From Pseudolabrys sp. (GTDB taxonomy: Bacteria; Pseudomonadota; Alphaproteobacteria; Rhizobiales; Xanthobacteraceae), in the NCBI GenBank assembly GCA_030684935.1, contig JAUXXH010000021.1, forward strand, positions 1-36,973: a DNA stretch of 36,973 bases. The letters run 5' to 3'. Shown piece after piece: positions 14,338 through 21,687 of this stretch. The translations under genes and the position numbers were made by a program. Under the pieces are notes generated by a model that worked only from the letters and a program-made list of their open reading frames with translations, ran no database searches and was not told the DNA's origin. The number at the start of each line of letters is the position of its first letter. The first letter of the stretch is position 1.

Positions 14338-17073
14338 ATGTCCGAAGAACTCCGACAACGTGGTTACCTTTCTAAAGGTCGGGTACGAGGGGTGCCGGTC
14401 GGGCCTTTCGAAGCATTCGATCTTGGCAACACGACTTTCGATCAGTTGAAGCGTGTCGGCCTCATTCCAGACCGAAGCTATGGCAAACTAAACAACCGAA
14501 AGCCGGATGGGATTGTAGTTGATCGACGCGGCGATCAACCGCTTGTTAAGTTTGTGGTTGATTTCAAGGATCGAGGTGTACTTGATACCCCCGAGAAGCT
14601 AAGAGGCTGGAGCGAAAAGGTTGCGGATGAATATTGCCGTCCGCTGTCATGCGAATATGGCGGCGTCAGTGACCACAAGGAAAACTCCTGGATTTTAGTT
14701 TCGGATTCTGAATGGCAAATCATTCGTCGGGAAGATGATTACCCTTTAGACTCTCCAATTGACTTTGCCACAGAAGAAGGTCGCGCGCTTCTCGCGCGCA
14801 CTCTTCACCGCTTTGAAACTAGCCTCAACAAGCCTCGCGCCGCTCTCCAAGCGCTGGAAGCGGTAAACCCGACCAATTTAGCCGACCAGACGTGGCAAGA
14901 TATTTGGCTGGCTTGCGGCCAGGAACCCGAAGCATGCCTCGCAACGTTCATCGAATTTCTTATTTTCAAATATCTTTCGGATTTGAACGTTCTGAAGGTA
15001 GACAAGTCCGGTGTTCCGGTTGACTTCCACACTGTCCTGCAAAAGGACGCTACTGTTGTCCTGCCTTATTATTTCGACCATGTGCGACCGGCGATCAAAG
15101 AGCTATTCCCCGCAGGAGCAGACGGCACCTCTGTTATTAACGGGATGGTTCTCAGCCCAAACGTCAAAGACCAAGGGCGGCTCCTGCTACAAATTTTTCA
15201 GAGGTTTGAGGATTTCGGTTCGCTGCGAAGGATCGATCCGGAATTTAAGTCGCGTATTTTTGAGCGCTTTCTGAAGAAGAGTTTATCAGTAAAAAACTGG
15301 GGCCAGTACTTCACCCCGCGCAACGTGATCAAGGCGATGGTTGAAATGAGCGGTGTTGAGAGGCTGCCGCCGGGCGCGGTACTCGCGGACCCCGCGTGCG
15401 GCGTTGGGGGATTTCTGCTTGAGCCGTTAATGAACAAGCGTCCTTATGATTTTCGCAGCAAGAACGCACCTAATTTGCGCTACGTTGGATGGGATCGGGA
15501 CGACAAGACAATCATCTTGGCTAAAGCGAACATGCTGGTGCATCTATCAGATGTCCTGGAGCAAGATGCTAAGGGGACAATTCCTCGATTAGCAAAGATT
15601 CTAAATGAGACGTTCCAGTCCAAGAGCCAGTCTATTACCGGCTCTCTGGCAGAAGCGCCCGTCGAGAAGTTTGATCTCGTCATGACGAACCCTCCCTATG
15701 TCACGCGTGGAACGGGCACGCACAGAGCTTTCCTAAAACAAGACCCCGTGACTGGCGACTATTATTCGGTTGGCGGAAGTGGCATCGAAAATCTGTTCAT
15801 TCAACTAATCGTAAATGGTCTGAAGCCGGGAGCGCGTGCACTTGTAGTGGTGCCGGACGGCTTGCTCCTGCGTCACTCTGAAACCGCGTTAAAGTCTTAT
15901 CTCCTAAAAACCTGCGACCTGGAGGCAATCGTATCTCTCCCAAAGGACACGTTTTATTCAACGCCGAAGAAAACCTATATTTTAATTGCACGCAAGAAGC
16001 AGGTTGAAGGTGCGATTCAGCGCGACCCAGTGTTTTCCTATCTTGTTACCGAAGTAGGAGAGACGCGCGATGCAAAGAGGTTCGTTATTCCTGCCAATGA
16101 TCTTCCTCTAATGGCAGAGCGATTCCGCACCTTTCAAGGCAATCCTGCTAAATTTGAAACAGATGATCCTCGTTGCAAAGTGTTCCCGATTGACGCGTTC
16201 GTTCCTTCCGAGCATTGGCTCGTGAATAAGTGGTGGAGCCGCGAGGAGCGCGAGAGACTTGGCGATGTGGATGAGGAATCCTTCGTCGGCCCTGCCGACC
16301 TTGGCGTGATGCTTGCCGAAACCGGTAAGACGCTCAACAAACACGCCGTCGCGTTGTCGAAGCTCGGAGCGGCGACGAGGGTTGCCCAAACCGTAACGGT
16401 ATCACTCGCTGATAAAGAACTGTTTGCGATGGGCATTGGCTTGCGCGTGCTCAAGAGAGAGCTTTTCAACAAAAAGGGCGGTACTGTTCCGCTGTACTCG
16501 GCAAATGTCGAGGTAGGGAAAGAACACGGATTTCTTGAAAAATCCAACCTAGAGAATTTCTCCCATCCGTCTCTACTCTGGAGCATTGATAGCGATTTCA
16601 ATATGACAGTGCGGCAGGCTGGCGATGTCTTTGCTACTACCGATCACTGTGGACGGTTAGAGATTCTGAACAGTGACCTTGATCCAGTCTACTGCCATGC
16701 TGCGATAATCTATGGTTATGGAAGGCAATTCGGGTTTGATCGCGTGACTCGCCCGTCGCTTCAGAGAATGAGAAAGGTAACTTTCCGCGTCCCGGTTAAG
16801 GCGGATGGATCGTTCGATCTTGAGGCGCAGCGTTCGCTAGCCCGCGAGTATATGGCGATTCAAGATGCTGTAGACGATGCGAAGCTGAATCTCGAACAAA
16901 TCTCCGATTTCAAGCCTAGGGCGGAATTGCCTCTGGATGCGATCGATTTAGGAGATCGCGAAACGCTCAGAGACGTTAACATCGCAAAGTCTCGCCTGGA
17001 ACAGATCGAAAAGAAACCGCGTTCATTAGTCTCGGGGCGCGAGTTAAAGGCTCGACTCGGCGCTCTGAACTAA
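14338..17073 (+). CDS. Single-chain restriction-modification-like protein: HsdR_N-like nuclease motif + HsdM-type N6-adenine methyltransferase + specificity domain
   Basis: 911 residues. Residues ~1-130 carry a PD-(D/E)xK-like pattern: Pro56-Asp57 in KPDGIVVD, then Asp75-Phe-Lys77 in KFVVDFKDRG, and ILVSDSEWQIIRRED, much like the HsdR N-terminal nuclease domain. Residues ~180-560 are an HsdM-type methyltransferase: WGQYFTPRNVIKAMVEM (321-337), SAM motif I DPACGVGGF (351-359), acidic GWDRDD (384-389) and catalytic NPPY (451-454). The last ~250 residues resemble a type I S/TRD half, with FGFDRVTRPSLQRMRKVTF and a helical spacer. The order R-M-S recalls type IIB/IIG enzymes such as AloI. No separate HsdR is present. 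It probably methylates adenine at a specific site and may cut unmethylated DNA. If the nuclease motif is dead, it is an orphan methylase. ATG at 14338, two bases after the transposase stop. Confidence 0.82.
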   Translation: MSEELRQRGYLSKGRVRGVPVGPFEAFDLGNTTFDQLKRVGLIPDRSYGKLNNRKPDGIVVDRRGDQPLVKFVVDFKDRGVLDTPEKLRGWSEKVADEYCRPLSCEYGGVSDHKENSWILVSDSEWQIIRREDDYPLDSPIDFATEEGRALLARTLHRFETSLNKPRAALQALEAVNPTNLADQTWQDIWLACGQEPEACLATFIEFLIFKYLSDLNVLKVDKSGVPVDFHTVLQKDATVVLPYYFDHVRPAIKELFPAGADGTSVINGMVLSPNVKDQGRLLLQIFQRFEDFGSLRRIDPEFKSRIFERFLKKSLSVKNWGQYFTPRNVIKAMVEMSGVERLPPGAVLADPACGVGGFLLEPLMNKRPYDFRSKNAPNLRYVGWDRDDKTIILAKANMLVHLSDVLEQDAKGTIPRLAKILNETFQSKSQSITGSLAEAPVEKFDLVMTNPPYVTRGTGTHRAFLKQDPVTGDYYSVGGSGIENLFIQLIVNGLKPGARALVVVPDGLLLRHSETALKSYLLKTCDLEAIVSLPKDTFYSTPKKTYILIARKKQVEGAIQRDPVFSYLVTEVGETRDAKRFVIPANDLPLMAERFRTFQGNPAKFETDDPRCKVFPIDAFVPSEHWLVNKWWSREERERLGDVDEESFVGPADLGVMLAETGKTLNKHAVALSKLGAATRVAQTVTVSLADKELFAMGIGLRVLKRELFNKKGGTVPLYSANVEVGKEHGFLEKSNLENFSHPSLLWSIDSDFNMTVRQAGDVFATTDHCGRLEILNSDLDPVYCHAAIIYGYGRQFGFDRVTRPSLQRMRKVTFRVPVKADGSFDLEAQRSLAREYMAIQDAVDDAKLNLEQISDFKPRAELPLDAIDLGDRETLRDVNIAKSRLEQIEKKPRSLVSGRELKARLGALN

Positions 17074-17084
17074 GTTTGCATACT

Positions 17085-17357
17085 ATGGCCTCGCTCTATG
17101 GGTTCGCATACACTGAGGAAGCGCTAAAATATCTCGAGTCCGATGTCCCAACTAAGATTCGCGGCCAAATTAAACGGCGCATCGAAGCTCTAGCCGCAAA
17201 TCCGTCGCCGCCTGGATCGAAGAAACTGTTTGGTGTTATGGATGGGGACTACCCCGTCTATCGGGTCCGCCAGGGCGACTACAGAATCCTGTATTCCGTG
17301 CGTCCGGTCATTATCGTGATTTTGGATATAGATCATCGCAAGGATGTGTATCGATGA
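17085..17357 (+). CDS. RelE/ParE-family toxin (element cargo)
   Basis: 90 residues from the ATG at 17085; a TTG at 17076 would add three residues. The C-terminal pattern VYRVRQGDYRILYSVRPVII followed by ILDIDHRKDVYR is the signature of RelE-type mRNA interferases, with the usual basic residues (Arg in YRVRQGDYRILY, and HRKDVYR). The N-terminus EALKYLESDVPTKIRGQIKRRI is the helical hairpin. RelE toxins cleave mRNA in the ribosome A site and are neutralised by a small partner. The gene starts 11 bp after the R-M-like gene and overlaps the next gene by four bases (ATGA), so the three are one transcription unit. Confidence 0.88.
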   Translation: MASLYGFAYTEEALKYLESDVPTKIRGQIKRRIEALAANPSPPGSKKLFGVMDGDYPVYRVRQGDYRILYSVRPVIIVILDIDHRKDVYR

Positions 17358-17515
17358 AGTCGGCTCAGAAGAAACCCGCCGAAGAATTGCGAATGAGCAG
17401 CGCCGAGTTCGACCGCATTATGGGTCAAGCGCTGCAAGTAAAGCCCGAAGCTTCCAAGGCAAAATCCACCAAGAAAAAAACCAGCCCTAAGAAGGTCAAG
17501 ACCCAGAGTAAGTAA
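17354..17515 (+). CDS. Small lysine-rich candidate antitoxin (element cargo)
   Basis: 53 residues, starting MKSAQKKPAEELRMSSAEFD, with the core SAEFDRIMGQALQVKPE and a tail with many lysines (KSTKKKTSPKKVKTQSK). It overlaps the RelE stop by four bases (ATGA at 17354-17357), the usual coupling of a toxin with its antitoxin, here in toxin-first order. The short SAEFDRIMGQAL helix followed by a basic tail resembles the small antitoxins that accompany RelE-like toxins in proteobacteria. No DNA-binding fold can be identified. The gene is short and would be missed by a size cut-off. Confidence 0.7.
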   Translation: MKSAQKKPAEELRMSSAEFDRIMGQALQVKPEASKAKSTKKKTSPKKVKTQSK

Positions 17516-17552
17516 TTGGCTTCAACTAGGCCAATATTCGACTTTTTCGGTC

Positions 17553-17576
17553 GGTATTGTCAAGTGCATAATCGCC
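17553..17576 (-). repeat. Right terminal inverted repeat of the IS1595-type element
   Basis: Begins GGTATTGTCAAGTGC and is the perfect reverse complement of 13299-13322 over all 24 bases. It lies 37 bp after the last cargo stop codon and contains the inward-facing TTGACA on the minus strand. Confidence 0.95.
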
Positions 17577-17584
17577 ATTCAAGG
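17577..17584. repeat. Target site duplication, right copy (ATTCAAGG)
   Basis: Exact copy of 13291-13298 directly after the right inverted repeat. Removing one copy together with 13299-17576 restores the pre-insertion sequence, in which the TA promoter region joins the small gene at 17643. Confidence 0.93.
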
Positions 17585-17642
17585 CCCGCGCCCCTTGACC
17601 CCGATCAAAGCCGCTGCGGCCGCTGCGTGCATAGCATGACCG

Positions 17643-17828
17643 ATGGCCCGCTCCTCACCCCCAGCCTTGATCGACTCACCGTCGGCCCGCATCGCCGACC
17701 GGCTGACCGCGTATGCGCGGCTGTGCCGGCAGATCGCCGGCGCCAGCTGGGATGAGGACACCGCGCGCGCCCTCGAAGCGATGGCCGCGGACTGCTACCG
17801 GGCCGCGGCGCGCGCCCGCGCACTCTGA
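17643..17828 (+). CDS. Small conserved-looking helical protein
   Basis: 61 residues. After a short, probably disordered start (MARSSPPALIDSPS), the rest is a helical pair, ARIADRLTAYARLCRQIAGA and TARALEAMAADCYRAAARARAL. This looks like small proteins common in Bradyrhizobium-type genomes, whose function is not known to me. Third-position G/C bias fits a real gene in this genome. It lies just right of the transposon. No strong ribosome-binding site precedes the ATG, and overlapping frames exist on both strands. Confidence 0.5.
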   Translation: MARSSPPALIDSPSARIADRLTAYARLCRQIAGASWDEDTARALEAMAADCYRAAARARAL

Positions 17829-18051
17829 CCTGTGCCAAAACGGATCAGTCCGTCCGGATTTTTGTTGCCGAACCGCCACGCGACAAAAAGACCAGCAGGG
17901 ACGGGCTGTTCAATGGTTAACAAATCCTTTCCGCGGCTCCGCCGATCGGCATAGACTTCGACATGGTTAAGCCCGCTGCGGTGGGCGGATACAGGGTCGG
18001 GTCAAACCGCGCACGCCGAACACGGCGGCGCGGTGTAACGGGGACGGGGTC

Positions 18052-18606
18052 ATGGGGTTTCGCGGGCTGGTGCTGGGCGCCGCCGTGCTGGCATGCGGAG
18101 CGACATCCGCATCGGCGGCGATGCGGATTTCCGACGACCGCGGCGGCCAGATCGGCCACTATTTGCAAGCCTTCGCCATGCTGCGCTCCTCCGGCGAAAA
18201 CGTCATCATCGACGGCAACTGCCTGTCGGCCTGCACGTTGGTGCTGGGCCTGGTGCCCCGGGAGCGCATCTGCGCCACGCCGCGCGCGCGCTTCGGCTTC
18301 CACGCCGCCTGGATGCCGGACAGCGAAGGCCGTCCGATCACCAGCCCGATGGGCACGCAGGCGCTCTGGAACATCTATCCGAACCACGTGCGGCGCTGGA
18401 TCAGCCGCAATGGCGGCCTGTCGCGCAAGATGATCTACATGCAAGGCCGCGCGCTCAACGGCATCGTCGCCAGCTGCAGCACGCCGACCCGCCGCGCCCA
18501 GGCGGCGCCGCCGCCCCGCGCCCGCACCGCGTCGAAATCAGCGAAGCGCTACGCGCAGCGCCCGGTGCGCTACACCAGCGCAAGCGCCACCGGCGAGCGC
18601 CGCTAG
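18052..18606 (+). CDS. Periplasmic ClpP-like (COG3904-type) protein
   Basis: 184 residues with a signal peptide (MGFRGLVLGAAVLACGATSASA, cleavage probably after residue 22). The body GGQIGHYLQAFAMLRSSGENVIIDGNCLSACTLVLG follows the pattern of the predicted periplasmic proteins with a ClpP/crotonase-like fold, in which the Ser in NCLSACT corresponds to the ClpP catalytic Ser. Next come ICATPRARFGFHAAW and a third cysteine. The last ~40 residues are basic and low-complexity. The protein may act on an exported peptide, but no substrate is known. Its 3' end overlaps the convergent MFS gene by 69 bp (18538-18606). Confidence 0.78.
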   Translation: MGFRGLVLGAAVLACGATSASAAMRISDDRGGQIGHYLQAFAMLRSSGENVIIDGNCLSACTLVLGLVPRERICATPRARFGFHAAWMPDSEGRPITSPMGTQALWNIYPNHVRRWISRNGGLSRKMIYMQGRALNGIVASCSTPTRRAQAAPPPRARTASKSAKRYAQRPVRYTSASATGERR

Positions 18607-19704
18607 CGCCATCGCCGCATAGGCCGTTGTGCCGTAGGCGGCAAACAGCAGGCCGGACAGCCCGGTCGCCGCCGCCATCGCCGCCCCCATCGCGATCGCC
18701 AGATAGCCTTGCGCGGTGGCGCCCTGCCCGTGCGGCACGATGCGCGCGATCAGCATCATGGCGCCGAGATGGCTGGCGCCGAAGCTCAGCGCATGCAGCA
18801 GTTGCAGCCACGGCAGCATGACGCCCGGCGGATCGAGCGCCATCGCGCCCCAGCGAATGAGCCCGCCGGCGGCGCCGATCAGCATCAGCAGCACCGGCGA
18901 CACGAAGGCGGGCAGCCGCGCCGACAGCGCGAACAGCACGATCTCGGCCAGCACGCCGAGCGCCCATAGCGCGGCGATCGACGTGCCGTCGTAACCGGCG
19001 GCGCCCCAGGCCAGCGCCGAGAAGCCGTAATACAGCGCGTGGCTCGCCTGCAGAAGGCTGGCCGCCGCCATCACCGCGATGAAGGCGGGGTCGCGCAGCA
19101 ACGCCTTGCGGGGCGGCGGTGCATGAACGGCCGGCGGCGCCGGCAGCGGCTCGAGCAGAAACGCCGCCAGCACCAAAAGCGCGCAGGCGGCGACGATCAG
19201 CCAGATCAGATGCCGCGCCGGAATGATGTCGAGCGCAAAGCCGGCGATGAAGCTGCCGAGAATGAACGCCGCCGACCCCCACAGCCGCACCGGGCCATAA
19301 GCCCTGCCGCGCGCGGCCAGCCCGCGCAGCGCGTAGCTCTCGGCCAGCGGCATGATCGGCGTATAGGCCAGCGCCACGAACGAAAACGCGATCAGGATGG
19401 CGGTTGCGCCCGATGACAGCCCGACCGCCGTATAGCCGGCGAGCGTCAGCAGGCTCGCCACCCCGATGACGCCGCGCAGCGCGTCGCGGCGGTCGGCCTG
19501 GCGTGCGGCGAGCGGAACCGCGAACACCCGCAGCAGCATCGGCGCCGCCAGCACCAGCCCGATGGTGCGGGCGTCGAGGCCCTTGGCGGCGAGCCAGACC
19601 GGCAGAAACGGCAAGGTGACGCCGCCGAGAATGAAAATCGCCGCATAGAGCCCCGACAGCCGCGCCGCAAAGCCTGTTCGCACCTGGGGAAGAGCCTCGG
19701 CCAT
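18538..19704 (-). CDS. MFS transporter (HcaT/LacY-like, MFS_1-like)
   Basis: 388 residues with about twelve membrane helices. The N-terminus MAEALPQVRTGFAARLSGLYAAIFILGGV, the short loop LAARQADRRDALRGV between helices 2 and 3, and YGPVRLWGSAAFILGSFIAG in helix 5 are typical of the HcaT/nucleoside:H+ symporter-like branch of the major facilitator superfamily. Members take up aromatic acids such as 3-phenylpropionate or sugars; the substrate here is unknown. It stands alone on the minus strand. The C-terminus overlaps the 3' end of the ClpP-like gene, so the two transcripts are antisense over 69 bp. The start ATG at 19704 fits the expected N-terminal length. Confidence 0.88.
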   Translation of the reverse strand: MAEALPQVRTGFAARLSGLYAAIFILGGVTLPFLPVWLAAKGLDARTIGLVLAAPMLLRVFAVPLAARQADRRDALRGVIGVASLLTLAGYTAVGLSSGATAILIAFSFVALAYTPIMPLAESYALRGLAARGRAYGPVRLWGSAAFILGSFIAGFALDIIPARHLIWLIVAACALLVLAAFLLEPLPAPPAVHAPPPRKALLRDPAFIAVMAAASLLQASHALYYGFSALAWGAAGYDGTSIAALWALGVLAEIVLFALSARLPAFVSPVLLMLIGAAGGLIRWGAMALDPPGVMLPWLQLLHALSFGASHLGAMMLIARIVPHGQGATAQGYLAIAMGAAMAAATGLSGLLFAAYGTTAYAAMALAALAGGACAGVAHRALRVALR

Positions 19705-19773
19705 TTTAGGTGTGGGGTGCCGCCTTAATTGCCCGAATCAAGCCGGCTGATAGATAGACTGGGGGTTGAAGGA

Positions 19774-20286
19774 ATGCACGGCGTGAGCAGCAACGTGGCG
19801 AACGAAACACTGGCCGCGGCCGAGACGCCCGGCGAGGACGACTACCAGGCCTTCTACGCCGTGCTGGCGGAGAGCGAACGCGGCCGCGCGTTCCTCGCCG
19901 AGCATGCGCGCCGCGCCCGCCAGGCCGACACCGCGATGCTGGTCGAAGCCTTCGAGCGGCTGGAGACGCGCATCGCCGCGCAACTCGCGGCCGCGCCGGT
20001 CGAGGCGCCCGCCGCTGCACCGGAGGCGGTTGCCGCCGCGCCGGTGCCGGAGAGCCAGCCGCTCGCCACGGCGATCCCCGAGGTGATGCTGTTCGAGGCG
20101 CCGCGTGCGGTTGAGGCGCCCGCGCCACCGGCAGCGGCAACGACGGTGGCGGCAACGACGGTGGCGATTGTCGAGACCGTCACCGAGACCGCTGTTGTGG
20201 TCGAGCCGACCGCCGAACCGCCGCGCGATCCGCTGGCGGCGGTGATGGCGCTGACCGACGACGAGCGCATCGCGCTGTTCACGTGA
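19774..20286 (+). CDS. Conserved hypothetical protein with acidic N-domain and Ala/Pro-rich tail
   Basis: 170 residues from the ATG at 19774, which has GAAGGA just upstream; an in-frame ATG at 19729 has no ribosome-binding site. The N-terminal ~65 residues (PGEDDYQAFYAVLAESERGRAFLAEHARRARQADTAMLVEAFERLE) look like a helical unit that recurs in rhizobial proteins of unknown function. The middle is a low-complexity stretch of Ala, Pro, Val and Thr (with VAATTVA direct repeats), and a short conserved end follows, PLAAVMALTDDERIALFT. The protein may be a scaffold or partner with a docking C-terminus, but that is a guess. It has no membrane helix. Confidence 0.65.
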   Translation: MHGVSSNVANETLAAAETPGEDDYQAFYAVLAESERGRAFLAEHARRARQADTAMLVEAFERLETRIAAQLAAAPVEAPAAAPEAVAAAPVPESQPLATAIPEVMLFEAPRAVEAPAPPAAATTVAATTVAIVETVTETAVVVEPTAEPPRDPLAAVMALTDDERIALFT

Positions 20287-20293
20287 GTCCGAA

Positions 20294-20396
20294 GAGCGGA
20301 TTGTTCTCCGCTCGTCCCCGCGCAAGCGGGGACCCAGGGGCCACACACATTCTGACTCAAGGATGCGTCGTCCTGGATTCCCGCTTGCGCGGGAAT
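20294..20396. repeat. Cluster of three perfect hairpins (dispersed palindromic repeat)
   Basis: GAGCGGA-TTGTTC-TCCGCTC (20294-20313), GTCCCCGC-GCAA-GCGGGGAC (20314-20333) and ATTCCCGC-TTGC-GCGGGAAT (20377-20396). The last two share the core GCAAGCGGG/CCCGCTTGC and can also pair with each other into one large stem. A related ATTCCCGC-GCCA-GCGGGAAT hairpin lies at 28335-28354. The cluster fills the gap between two convergent genes and may end both transcripts, although no T-run is present. Confidence 0.75.
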
Positions 20397-20409
20397 GAGC
20401 GGGTGTGGA

Positions 20410-21402
20410 TCACTCCCCGATAATCCTGGCAAACATGTCGGCATCGACATTGCCGCCCGACAATATGCCGACCACCACCTTGCCCTTCACCTCGAGCCGT
20501 CCCGCCAGCAGCGCGGCCAGCCCAATGGCGCCGCCGGGTTCGACCACCAGCTTCAGTTCGTTGAAGGCATAGCGCACCGCATGCATCACCTCGGCGTCGG
20601 TGGCGGTCAGCCCATCGCCGATCAGCCGCTGCGTGATCGGGAACGTCAGTTCGCCCGGCGTGACGCTCATCAGCGCGTCGCAGATGCTGCCGCTGGTGCG
20701 CGCATTGTGCTCGCGCCGGCCGCTGACAAAGGACCGCCGCGTGTCGTCGAAGCCGTCCGGCTCGACCGTGTACATTTTCACTTGCGGCACGCGCGCCTTG
20801 ACGCCGAGCGAGACGCCGGCGGCGAGCCCGCCGCCGGAGGCGCCGACCACGACGATATCGGGTTCAAGCGACTGAAGCGCCAGATCGTCGACGATCTCGC
20901 GGCCGATGGTGCCCTGCCCGGCGATGATCATCGGATCGTCGTAAGGCGGCACCAGCGTCGCGCCACGCTCGGCGACGATGGCGTCGGCAATGGCGGCGCG
21001 GTCTTCGCTGTCGCGGTCGTAGCTGACGATCTCGGCGCCGAGCGCGCGGGTGCGCGCGATCTTGGCGCGCGGCGCATCGGCCGGCATCACGATGGTGGCG
21101 CGCATGCCGAGCAGCCGCGCCGCGGCGGCGACGCCCTGCGCGTGGTTGCCGGACGAATAGGCCACGACGCCGGCGGCACGCCGCTCCGGCGCAATGCTGG
21201 AGATGCGGTTATAAGCGCCGCGGAACTTGAACGAGCCGGTGCGCTGCAATGTCTCCGCCTTGAGGAACACGCGCGCGCCCAACAAGTCGTCGAGCACCGG
21301 CGCGTTGATCAGCGGCGTGCGCACCGCGACGCCCTTGAGCCGCGCCGCGGCGGCGGCGATATCGGCGTCGGTCGGCAGCGTGCGGGTGTCGATAGCGCCC
21401 AT
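20410..21402 (-). CDS. Threonine/serine dehydratase-type PLP enzyme
   Basis: 330 residues of the fold type II PLP family. The PLP Schiff-base lysine is Lys59 in GSFKFRGAY, followed by the substrate-binding SSGNHAQGVA and the glycine-rich phosphate loop GASGGGLAAG; the Ser in ILSGGN holds the pyridine nitrogen. The family deaminates L-threonine to 2-oxobutanoate or L-serine to pyruvate, or acts on 3-hydroxyaspartate; serine racemases are also included. There is no ACT-like regulatory domain, so the enzyme is of the catabolic or short form, not the long biosynthetic IlvA. The gene stands alone with repeats on both sides. Confidence 0.88.
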   Translation of the reverse strand: MGAIDTRTLPTDADIAAAAARLKGVAVRTPLINAPVLDDLLGARVFLKAETLQRTGSFKFRGAYNRISSIAPERRAAGVVAYSSGNHAQGVAAAARLLGMRATIVMPADAPRAKIARTRALGAEIVSYDRDSEDRAAIADAIVAERGATLVPPYDDPMIIAGQGTIGREIVDDLALQSLEPDIVVVGASGGGLAAGVSLGVKARVPQVKMYTVEPDGFDDTRRSFVSGRREHNARTSGSICDALMSVTPGELTFPITQRLIGDGLTATDAEVMHAVRYAFNELKLVVEPGGAIGLAALLAGRLEVKGKVVVGILSGGNVDADMFARIIGE

Positions 21403-21461
21403 GGGGGGAGGATAGCGGGAAATGCAGGGGGCGAATAGGGAGTGGCGAATGGCGAGAAGCT

Positions 21462-21612
21462 GTCATTGCCGGGCTTGACCCGGCAATCCATGATGACCTT
21501 CGTCAATGGCGGTCTTACGTAAGGTCTTCCGGGCCGCACCGCCTCATGGATGCCCGGGTCAAGTGCCACAGCCGGGCCGGCCGAAGGCCGGACCCGGTTG
21601 CCCGGGCATGAC
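21462..21612. repeat. Nested palindromic repeat, copy A
   Basis: The outer arms are GTCATTGCCGGG-CTTGACCCGGCAAT and GGATGCCCGGGTCAA...CCCGGGCATGAC, facing each other across about 60 bp. The right arm is interrupted by an inserted module containing CCGGGCCGGCC-GAAGGCCGG (about 21564-21600). Copies B (22758-22910) and C (25467-25620) share the design. It lies between the dehydratase and glycosyltransferase genes. Confidence 0.8.
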
Positions 21613-21687
21613 GCAGAGAGCGGGACGGCGCCTGCGAAGGCGCCGCGTCTCGAGACGGCCGTTCGGGCCTCAGGATGAGGCGGCGCA

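Larger units (their letters stand above)
13299..17576 (+). mobile_element. Complete IS1595-family element with cargo (R-M-like enzyme and toxin-antitoxin pair)
   Basis: 4278 bp bounded by perfect 24-bp terminal inverted repeats (13299-13322 and 17553-17576) and by an exact 8-bp duplication ATTCAAGG. It contains an IS1595-type transposase and three further genes in the same direction, spaced 2 bp, 11 bp and -4 bp, so the whole interior reads as one operon. Plain IS1595 members have a single gene and are roughly 1 kb. Members with passenger genes are known, and the family has been described as bridging insertion sequences and transposons. The element is visibly more AT-rich than its flanks, and its ends and genes show no damage, which suggests a recent arrival. 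It inserted just upstream of the TA pair at 12418-13291. Confidence 0.95.

Noticed and set aside
17829..18051. ACGGA-TCAG-TCCGT hairpin followed by a T-rich stretch as a terminator, and GTTAAC half-sites as CtrA boxes
   Set aside because: The T-run is six bases away from the stem and the half-sites have no partner at the required seven-base spacing.
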